Source: Ectocarpus siliculosus (lineage: Eukaryota > Sar > Phaeophyceae > Ectocarpales > Ectocarpaceae). From it: 64,000 nt of DNA. Each line of letters starts with the position of its first letter. Position 1 is the stretch's first letter. Shown in pieces: positions 26,297-36,000 of the stretch. The stretch is taken from NCBI GenBank assembly GCA_000310025.1, contig FN649728.1, forward strand, positions 1,004,309-1,068,308, given 5' to 3'. The translations under genes were made by a program, and so were the position numbers. The notes below the pieces were generated by a model. It had not been told where the DNA came from, made no database searches, and saw only the letters and a list, made by a program, of their open reading frames with translations.

Positions 26297-29200
26297 TTCC
26301 AAAGACCGCAACGCGCATAGCATCAGGCACAGGAGCTCAATCACCTCGCCTCTCGGGAGGCCCGGGCACGAGGGCGCCTGCCGCTGTCGCTCCCGTACCC
26401 CGCCGCTGCCATGGACACCCCCGCTGCTGCTGTCGGCGGTGTCCTCGCCCATGAGCGGCCTGACCGCCCAGCAGCAGAGTGATAGCCGGTCCCGCGAAGC
26501 CGATGTTGCGATGGCCAGACCGAAGGCCTCCCACCCGCTCCAGCTCCCAACCCCGCCGCCATTTCCACTGCCGCTGCTCGCACCACCACCGGAAGAAGCA
26601 GCAGCGCATGCACCTCCTGCACCCAGTAGACCCCACTCTTCACAGAGAACCTTCACCGCGTCGAGGTGTCGGCGCATCCGTCGCCGTCTCTTGCCGCCGC
26701 CACCCACGTTGCCCTGCCCCGCTTGCCCTCCGCCGCCGCCATCATTATCACCCGTTGCCATCGCCGATACTGCGGCGCCCCCCTCGTCGGTGCCGCCTCC
26801 ATCGCCATTCCGGTCGTCCTCCTCCTGCTCGGCTGCCCACTCAAGCCTCGCCAACACATCGGTGGCCATACACTCCGTGAAACCTCCGCCCCGTACCAGT
26901 CGCGCACGCACCGTATCCCACCAGCATCCTCCTGCCTTACCCCCGCTTTCCCGCTTTCCACCACCACTACGACTGCGGGCCTTTCTACCTGAAGGCGACG
27001 CCTCCGACGGCTCTCCACCCTCCCCCCCCCCCTCGTCTTCTTGTTCTCTACCGCCGTCCCCCGCTTCGGTTGGCTCCCCGGCGCAGACCTTGGCGACCTC
27101 TCGGCGCGCCGCGGCGCAAGGCATGACATCGACCGCACGCATCCAGTTGCCGCAGACTCCGCGGATGGGGCCGAAAAGCTCGCGTGACGATATTCCTGGG
27201 CTGCAGAAAACCTTTAAAAAAGAGGCAGAAGAGGAACGAGTTGCCGATATCAAGGGCGGAGGGAGGACAATGGGGGGTGCGTGTGCTTGGCGCGACAAAG
27301 AAAAGAGTGAGGACACGCAGGCGTGTGAGTTGGAAAAGTGCAGCGGACGCAGACGCTCATGATAGGCGAAACCTGTACAAACCAACAACACCAAAACGAC
27401 GTCGCCCGGCCGAAAAATCTATTCGGAACCGCAACGATACACCCACAAAACGCAGCGCGGAAGCCTTGGCACTATACAAACAAAGGTGCTGTTCGACAGG
27501 AAATGTGTGAGTGAGGAAAGCCCTCATCGGAGTGGGGGAAATATGATCCACTGTTGTGGTGTGTACTGTCAACACGGATTTACGCTCTTCGTACCTACGG
27601 CATGCTCTCCAGCATCACCGCCAAGACTCGTTTGTGGGGGAACCAACCCCTGCTCAACTCGGGCTATACCGCAAACAGACGCTAGTGGCACGCTCAAAGC
27701 CACGACAAACGGCATTCATGTTCTCGAACCTAACAGACTCGCAAGTAGGAGCGCGTGCGACTGTGATAAAACAAACTCACCTGCCACAGAACCTCCCAGG
27801 GCATGCTCTCCAACATCGTTCCCCCTCGGGCAGAGCCGGACGTGGATGTGGAAGACGAGCCACCGCTTTTGGAAGTGGTTGCGCCGGAGGACCTGCCGAA
27901 GTCGAGAAGGAGCGTCTTCTGTTTCGATCGCAGGCGGTCCTTGTTCGCCTTCGCCTCGTTGCGCCTCTTGTGCTGACGCTTGTCCTCTTTTCTCGCGGCA
28001 TCCCTTAACTATGATGCATATCCGGAGAAATTACGACGAGGAGGATTGGGGGGGGCGTACTCTTGTGTTTTGCATGCCTTAGCGTTTAGACCATTGACCA
28101 CGCATCCTCGAGAGGACGGAAAATTGTTCCCACAGGACCGATCACCGATGGCCAATCGTTCCTTCCTACTTTGCCAAAGGTGGCTCAAAAGTGTCGTCCC
28201 TAGTCTATCTATCCTACCGATATCACGTCCCGCCTTTTCAACCTACTTCCTATGCCCCAGTACAGCTAAGACAGGGGGGGGCGGGGGGGGATAGTGAGCT
28301 GGAGCGTCAACTAACAGTTCCACGACTGCTGCGTCTTTTCAGGGATGAAATCGTACACATGCCGAAGATCCAGATCCCCTGAAGAGAGAAAGATGCTCTA
28401 TTCTCATCGACGAGACAAGCTCAGCACGGTGCGCCCTGCTTCGCTATCCTCTCCCCCTGTACGCTAAAATACAGCAACATTGACACCGCCTCAATCGTCT
28501 CACCTTCTCCATCAAGCTGGAAAACGGCTCCCGGCCAGCACCATCCAGCGGGTGCACTTCCAGCAGCGCCGGCAAGGTATTTCGTGTCCCTCCACCCGCT
28601 GCTTCTCCCCCCTCCTCTTCGACGGTCTTGAGGGTCACCCGTGCGACAGGGTCGGGCGAAGCGTCCACCACCGGCGCCAGCAGCACGGCGATTCTGCCTG
28701 GGATATACCCGAGGAAGCGGGACGGGGCGGAGGGCTGGGAACCCGGCAGCAGCGGCGGTGGCGGGGTCTGCGGTTTCGCAGGAAGGAGCACCTTGATCGC
28801 GTTGCGGTCGTGGCTGTTGTAGGGCTCGCGCTCGAGCTCCAAGACCGTGTTACTGCCGATGTCATCGTTCGTGCACGCTGCGGGAGCGGCCGGCTGTTCT
28901 CCGTGAGGTGACGGGGAGCTTGCCGCTGTTGTTGCGCTCGACTTCCGTGGCGAAGACCAAGCGTCGTCGGTCTGGTTTTGGCGGAACTGGAGGCCCACGA
29001 CGTGGAGCGGCAGGGCGATTATCTTGGTGCTGCCCCTTGGGGGCCGCCCGTTGTCCGAAAGCAGGAATCGCTGCTGCCGTCCACCCCTCCCGGCTCCGCG
29101 CCCAAGGCTCCCCCATGACGATGTTGTCTTTGGTGGCGTAGACCCCGCTGCTCCTCCGTTCCCCGCAACAGCAGTCGAAGCGGCAGCGGCTGAAGCAGTA

Positions 29201-29769
29201 GTGGCGGAAGCAGTAAGCGCGTTACAGTCGGCGTTTGTTGCCGTCGTCCTTGACGATGCCCGCGATCCTCCGCGCGGTGCTGCTGCGGCGCTGCCCGTGT
29301 GTGACAACGAGCTAGCACGCACGAAGCCGACACGGCCGCCTTTCATTCCCTGGCCGTCGGGACGAGAAGAAGATATGCCGCCAGGCGGGGAAGCCCCGCT
29401 GCCGCTGCTGCTAGTGCCGAAGCTGTTGCTGCTTGTGCCGACAGCAGCGGTGGGTGCGGCTGGATCCAAGGCTGTCGGTGTGAATCCTGCGCTGGTTGCG
29501 CCGCATGTGCTAGGCTTAGAATCGGTCTTCCCGGTGCTGCTGCTTCTGCTGTCACCCGTGAGATCCACGAGACCCGAGAGGGCCAGTGATTCTGCTGCGA
29601 CCGTGCTGCTTCCGGTCGGCGCCGATGGTGTTGTTGTCGGCGATGGAGCAACCGGCGGCTGGGTCGGCGGAGGAGGTGAAAAGAAGGACAGGATGCTGTG
29701 ACTTTTCACAGCAGCGGCCTTCCCTTTGCCTTTTTTTGCCGCTGCTGCCCCCCGACCTTTCGGAGGCAT
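17644..29769 (-). CDS. FBH1: FBH1-type F-box DNA helicase with N-terminal HIRAN domain
   Basis: Exons on the minus strand: 29769-28504, 28008-27781, 27211-26169, 25838-25604, 24975-24802, 24229-23525, 22831-22757, 22297-22193, 21438-21356, 21192-21099, 20319-20185, 19409-19290, 18766-18650, 18117-17644. All junctions are GT-AG and phase-consistent, giving about 1617 residues. Domains: PIP-like SILSFF (25-30); HIRAN (about 249-385, LELEREPYNSHDRNAIKV); Lys/Arg coiled stretch; F-box (about 488-530, LESMPWEVLWQ); Q-motif LTAEQ; Walker A AFAGTGKTT (898); FPPHVACKGVHQLAF; THAGYLKL; DEAQD (1188); AIYGFIGA; FRFDQSIAHVAN; LLSTVHKAK; GLEFDTVVLADDF; VNILYVAVTRAKRRL (1461). FBH1 is a nuclear 3'-5' helicase that limits Rad51 and acts at stalled forks; its F-box recruits SCF. 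Exon 6 holds poly-Gln, an acidic run and a basic NLS-like KRRRR. The start is uncertain (an in-frame ATG also at 29961), as is the C-terminus after the CNLCG motif. Confidence 0.92.
19815..19884. repeat. 70-bp intronic repeat, copy 1
   Basis: Matches 28051-28120 at 66 of 70 positions by eye without gaps (GGGGGCGTACTCTTATGCTT onward). It contains the palindrome TCCTCGAGAGGA. It lies in the helicase intron between exons 11 and 12. Confidence 0.85.
23429..23500. repeat. CT/GA microsatellite in helicase intron
   Basis: A run of about 29 CT dinucleotides followed by imperfect CT. On the minus (coding) strand it is a GA run starting about 25-40 bases after the donor of the DEAQD exon (23525). Confidence 0.95.
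28051..28120. repeat. 70-bp intronic repeat, copy 2
   Basis: Same orientation as 19815-19884; lies in helicase intron 1. Its source element is unknown. Confidence 0.85.
28504..29769 (-). other. First coding exon of the helicase: PIP-like motif and HIRAN domain
   Basis: A 422-codon exon starting ATG-CCT-CCG (MPPKGRG) and ending SSLMEK before GTGAGA. The first 30 residues give a basic tail and SILSFF, a degenerate PCNA-binding box lacking the Gln. A long Ser/Thr/Ala/Gly-rich linker leads to the HIRAN fold (HVVGLQF, EREPYNSHDRNAIKV, FLGYIPGRIAVLLAP), a module that binds 3' DNA ends in HLTF/Rad5-type proteins. The exon ends in phase 0 and joins LRDAARKEDKRQ of exon 2 in frame. I assign it to the helicase because of that junction and because FBH1 proteins also carry an N-terminal PIP box. 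A separate HIRAN gene is the alternative. Confidence 0.75.
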
Positions 29770-30054
29770 GCTTGGCGACTGGCCAGCGGCGATTCCAGGT
29801 GTCGAGTGACCGCCTACGGAGGGCGAGAGGGGGCCGAAAGGGGCGGTGTTTCGCCAGGCTTCGGCTGGAGAAGTGGCTGGCTCTCGGGGGGTCTGCGTAC
29901 GATACTCCACGACACGTGCAAAAATCGTGTGTCCATTCGCGAAGTCCCCGGTGGGAAACACAGGAAAACAAGAGATAGACGCAGCACCACATCAACCACA
30001 GCTAGGAGCAGGAAAGGAGCCTCAAAGGGTGGAGAGAAATCTTCGTCACTTAAC
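29770..30054. promoter_or_regulatory. Divergent intergenic region between helicase and CPN20
   Basis: The two start codons face away from each other 285 bp apart, or 94 bp if the helicase starts at the upstream in-frame ATG (29961). Any promoters must lie here or in the 5' UTRs, so a shared bidirectional promoter is likely. I see no convincing TATA box or other named element. Confidence 0.5.
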
Positions 30055-33000
30055 ATGAGGTCCTCTGCAGTGTCATTCGCGGCATCTTGCGCGGCAATGC
30101 TTGCTTCGAGCGGTGCCTTTCTGGCACCGTCGTTGAACTTCGGTGTACTGCCTCGATCAGCCTCCTCACGATCCACCAACCAGCAGCAGCAGCACTCCGG
30201 AAGAGCAGTGGCGCGAAGAGCCACTAGGTGAGCTAGAGAGATGGGGCGCGGGGAGTAGCCGACGTCGTGGTTGACACGTATCAGCCACAAGCAGTTAACA
30301 TTGACGCAGTTCCATCGCTTTTTGGCACGTAGCTTCTAGGCGCAGCGGTATTGTGTGTGCAACACGGGCTGAACGCCGTACATGTGTCGTGCCGTTGTTG
30401 AATACAGCAGCACTGCTGTAAGCACACGCAACGCCTACAACTCACCGGTCTTCCAACTCGCTCTCCCACCCATGTCTCCGGCATACCCTGCCGCTTTGTC
30501 GGCATTCAAATAAGAAGTGTTTATCCATTCTTGCTATTCCGGTCCAATACACGTAGATGCGCCAACAAGCCACATTACACAACACGTGTGTTCCGGTGCG
30601 AGCGGTTCAGGGTATCCCGCGTACCTCGCAGTGTCCCGCCGTGTAGGCGTGTAGGGCCGATAACCACAGCAAAAAGTCTCCAGTAAGCAGGGAAACACTC
30701 TTCCAGCTAGTTTCAGTAGAGAGGTCTCGCGATTTTCTCTAGGAGGCACTGCTGCTGCTCTCAGTTGTTGCTGCGCTTGTGACGTGCTTGCTAAGTGGTG
30801 CCGATGGTTACTTGAATTACTATTACAAGTATAGATGCCAGCACGTTGTTCCATACACTATAATACAAAGGTATCCCGTTCTTTGGTAAAGATCATGAAA
30901 CACCGGTTGCACCGGTGGATTGAAGCTTTGAGACACGTACGCGCGCGCACATGAGGAGATCGGTGAAACTTCTATTGTGCACTGTCGAGCGTGGACTAAC
31001 GCGACAGCTGTCCCGTTTTCAGAGACAAGCAACGGTAGAAAATAGAAAACTTTGCAGAATAATACGAAGCACCTCTGCATGGGTACAATCGACAGCAGTG
31101 CATTTACACCGCTTTTGATGGCAGCACAATGTTGCAAGAAAAGCTGTTTTTCCTGCAGCTTTTCCTCCAAACTTTGTCAATGGAACATTTGATGCACGCT
31201 CTTTATGGGACGAAGAAAGTTTTGTGCACGGGACTGACGGAATGCGAAGGCGTGATCTTTTCTTTTTTTAGCAACGGAGAAAGGCTGGCGCCTTTCATAT
31301 TGCACCACGAAAGAACCGGTCAATGCGTGCGGGAGAGGGTAGTTGCATCCTTTTTTCTCCACACTCACGATACCCCAAGGCATCTAACCTGGTACCAGAA
31401 AGATGCTGGGTAGAGCTAGCTCCCTCGGGGTGGCATTGCTGTTGCTGTTGCCTTCTCCTTCGAAAAGTTATCGCTGAAAAACCAACCCATGCGCCACAAT
31501 CCCTGCGAACTTGAACCAACTGCTCTCTGATGTGGGTACTTTGGGGTCGATCAAAAAAAATTCTCGATGCGCACGATACCCCACGACAACAAACCTTGGG
31601 CATGAAAGATGGAGCAGAGAGCTACCTCCCACCGAGCGGCCTTGCTATTGCTGTTGCTTCCTCCTTCGGAAAGATATCGGTGGATAACCAAACCCGTGGC
31701 GGTCAAAAACATGGAGCTTGAAGTAACCGCTCGCGGCCGTAGACGGTTGTGCGCAGCACAAACTTTTCTTCTCGGCGCATTCGGCACCTCACGGTCCCAA
31801 ACCTTGGCATTACCCAACAGCCCACGGCATCACCTCCTTCCAGATACCATTCATGAGGCAACTCGTTAAGTATTCGTCGAGATATTGGTGATCACTCCCC
31901 ACAATCGATGCTGGAGAGGGTCTACGTGTGCGGTAGGGGTAGCAGCTTGACGTGAACCGGTATTGTTTCCGCCGTGCAGCTTTTCTCGCCCCTTCCCGAC
32001 TCGAGAAAAGCTGCAAAAATTTTCGGACACATTGCAGCTTGTCGCTCCCGAAAAAAAATTGCAGAACTCTTCGTGCAACTTTTAGCTCCCGTACTGAGCA
32101 TACATTTGCAAAGCTGCAAGAAAAGTTGCAGAAATGCAACTTTTTGTGCAGCATTGTGCTGCCATAAAAAGCGATGTTAGTAGTAACAAACGGTTGTTCC
32201 AGCATGCGCGCTTCTCTCTTGTGTATGTGCCAGGCTTTGTGTTGGACGAAGTAGTCGTTGCTCGCGACTACATGTAGACGGTAAAAAAGTCGAACATTTT
32301 CATGCATTCCTCCTGGAAACTGAGAAACTGCACTGCGTAGTAGCAGCTGAGGGCTGCTGCCCCGAATCTGGACCTCTAGACCCGGCAGAGTGTGGAACAG
32401 CAGTGTAGGTTGGGCAGTGCCCTTCGTGGGTGCGACTGAGCCCTCGTGTTTTGGCTTCCCCAGCACCCATCCACAATAGCTGCGCTTAGCTCCTGGTGTC
32501 TCTGTAGTTCTTCGTGCTGTGGAGATGCGTGTTTTGAGAACAAGGAAAATCGATCCTATCATCTTATGTCTTGGCGAAGGAACGGACATCGATGCCGGAG
32601 AGTGCCCCGTAGAGCTAGAGGCGTAGGTACAAGCAGTGTTTTGTTGACGCACCATCAAGCCGGCCAAGGCCTCCCTGACCGTCAGTCTCGAGGGCATTCC
32701 TGAGAGTTTGCTCATCATCGGTTTTTGCGGGGAAATTTCGTGAAAATTGTCAATACGCATGCCTTAGGTGTAGACGATGGTTGCACCGTAGGTGGCATCT
32801 TCTACTGATCGTTGCGACCCTGTTACCCCTATCCCCTTTTTCTTGTTTTGGCGACCCCATGCTTCCGCCTTGTCTGATCCCCTCTCTCTCACCTTTTTGT
32901 TTTTTTCTGGATCTAACCAATCAAATCAGCCCGTCGATGTCCTCCCTGGTGATCACCCTGGAAGACGACGTGATCGACAAGCCTCTCCAGCCCGTCGGCA

Positions 33001-36000
33001 ACTACATCCTCGTCAAGATGTTCGCGGCCGTGTCGAGGACGGCGGGCGGTATCGTTCTCCCGGACGAGGTGCAGACCGGACCGTCAACCACTGTTTTTTT
33101 CGCGATTCGATACATTTACGTTGCGTTGCGGGTGTTACATAGCAGTCCAGGTAGTGGGCTATCCTGTGAACGACTTTTCGCCTTGGGTTCTTTGTTCCGG
33201 GAGTTAGCAGTGAGTGACGAAATTGACACCTATGCAATAGGCAGGAAGATAAAAGCACAGGAGACTTTCTGCGGCGGGTGGGCGTTGTAGATGTGGTGTA
33301 CACCGCCGCTCAGACTGACTCAAGTCTGTTGCCCGATGGTAGATTTCCCTCGCTACTGGCAAGCGTCTAGTTTGGCAAGGCGTTGGTTGGCGCGGGGCAC
33401 CGGTGGAGCGCTTCTTGCTACATACCAGTCACAAACTCGCGGTCGGTTCTAGGTTGGCTCCTTTGCGTGAAGCCCGATCTTCTCGAAGCGGGAGTAGGCC
33501 AGCGCAATGGCCTCCCTTGGGATGTTGTCAATCGAACCCCAAGATACTTGGCTGCCATGAGTCTTCCCGAGGTACAGAAGCATGCAGTCGTTCTACTGTA
33601 GAATAAACGCGGTTTCATGAGGTGCGCATGATGCGAACAACCCGTGCCTATCCGGGTGGTACTGCTGGTGCTCCCCTATAAATCCTATATTGACTTATAA
33701 TCGGAGATGGCCTCGCGACCGATAACTTTTGCCACCATCGTCTTGGGATGGAAATTGTTGAATCGTAACTTGGTGGTTCGGGAAAACTCAGCTTCTCATG
33801 GCGTGGCTCGAGGTACACCTCCTATACCCCCCGGCAGTCATACCTCGGGGTTACGTACGTATCTCATGAGAGAACCAGGTCAGGCGCGCAATATCCAGGT
33901 CTTGGCGTCCACTGACGCGAGTGCAGGGTGGTCTCTGCAGAGGCCGATCCCACGCAGCTATGACTTTCCCACCACCCAGAGTAAGACCCACCATCTCCCG
34001 TGCAACTGTGCCCCCTTGGTATCGGAAGAGCTGGTACCGCCTTCTCTCAGCTTCAAACCGTCAGCTTCTTCGTACCCCCCCCCCCCCGTGCCCCTCCCTC
34101 CCTACGGGGTTTGCCATCGGGGTTGGGGTTTTCGTCCCTTGGCAACGACCTTGTAAAACAAGCCGCCCCCTCCGGTGTTTGCCATCGGGGTTTGGGTTTT
34201 CGTCGCTTGGCAACGACGTTGTAAAACAAGCCCCCCCCTCGGTGTTTGCCATCGGGATTGGGTTTTCGTCGCTTGGCAACCACGTTGTAAAACAAGCCAA
34301 TTCACTTCGTGAACTCGGCAACCAGGTTACCGTTTTTTTTTTTACCTCGGTTTTTTTTTGGCGGTAACCATAATGGTGGGCGAGTAGATCATGTTGTGCG
34401 GGGTCGAGAAACCTCACTCCGCGCAACGGGGGATGATCGCACCACGTTGTGTTAAAATGGTCAAGCTTCCTCGAGGCAGTTACACAGTGCTTACAACTGT
34501 CTCTGGAAGTGAAAGCACCAGAAAATAAATTAAGTCATACGCAGCTGTCATCCGTACGCAAGGAAGTAAGCACAAGATGCCGAACACCCTTAGCAGGATG
34601 CAGCTCACCCTTCATGCGACTCGCCAAATACCTCACGGCGCTTCGCGCTTGGTGATGTGAGAGCCTGGTCCGGTGAGAACCCGGCGTGCTCCGTCCCGGC
34701 TTTGTAGGGATGCGAGGTCAATGGTCAAACGACTACGGCATGCACGACTATGAGTACACCCCCCCCCCCCCCCCCCCCCCCCGGGGGCTTTTAGGGATCC
34801 AGACGTACCCCTACAACGGGTGCTGGGAAACCANNNNNNNNNNNNNNNNNNNNNNNNNNNNNNNNNNNNNNNNNNNNNNNNNNNNNNNNNNNNNNNNNNN
34901 NNNNNNNNNNNNNNNNNNNNNNNNNNNNNNNNNTCCATCGGGGGTTTGGGGTTTTCGTTGTTTAGCAAGCCCCCCCCCCCCCCCCCCCCCCCTCGGTGTT
35001 TGCCATCGGGATTGGGTTTTCGTCGCTTGGCAACGACGTTGTAAAAGAAGCCAATTCACAAAGTGAACTCGGCAACCAGGTTACCGTTTTTTTTTTTGGC
35101 GGTAACCATAATGGTGGTCGAGTAGATCATGTTGTGCGGGGTGGAGAAACCTCACTCCGCGCAACGGGGGATGATCGCACCACGTTGTGTTAAAATGGTC
35201 AAGCATCCTCGAGGCAGCACAGTGTTTATAACTGTCTCTGGAAGTGAAAGCACCAGAAAATAAATCAAGTCACACGCAGGTGTCATCCGTACGCAAGGAA
35301 GTAAGCACAAGATGCCGAACACCCTTAGCAGGATGCAGCTCACCCTTCATGCGACTAGCCGAATACCTCACGGAGCTTCGCGCTTGATGATGTGAGAGCC
35401 CGGCTTTGTAAGGATGCGAGGTCAATGGTCTAACGACTACGGCATGCACGACTATGAGTACCCCCCCCCCCCCCCGTGCCCGCCCGTGGCGTTTCTAGGC
35501 GCAAGACGTACCATGCGAAGGGTTGGTGGTCGCCCACGGTCCCGGAAGAACGCACCCTTTGACGGGAACGCTGATCCCCATGTGCGTGTCGGAGGGGGAC
35601 ACCGTTCTGTTCTCGAGGTGGAGCGGCCGGAAGGTGAGAGGGAGGGCTGACGCAGAGTGTTGATGTACGCAGGGGTCGCGACGGTTTTCTGCAGGTGTGT
35701 ATAGTGCGTGTCGTTGGTGGGGAGGGGTAAGGCGGTAGGGCACGGTGCTCTTAGCGCCCGCTGTATGTAGCGGAAGAGTCTGCAGTGACCACCCCATCTT
35801 GAGTCTCGAGGAAACAGTGCGGGAAGACGACGATCATGGGTTCGGTGAGAAAGGTACGAGGGAATTCCCGTCACACCATATATCGTGAACTTGTCCAGGT
35901 GGACCGGCTGGTGGCACGTGGGATTCCGCTCTTGCGGCGTAGAAGGAACCCCGGTTTTCGCACATGCATACCATTTTTGCCCGCAATGCAACGCGACAAA

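Noticed and set aside
26040-27362. Long plus-strand ORF of 440 codons, proline- and serine-rich
   Set aside because: It is the antisense of helicase exon 3; its length comes from GC-rich, CCG-repeat sequence, and it has no domain.
29024-29701. Plus-strand ORF of 225 codons
   Set aside because: Antisense shadow of the HIRAN exon of the helicase.
32781-33290. Reading CPN20 exon 2 on past 33068 as a longer ORF
   Set aside because: After LPDE the frame loses GroES similarity, while GAG|GTGCAG is a donor and exon 3 (AQDVPCEGLVV) continues the domain in phase.
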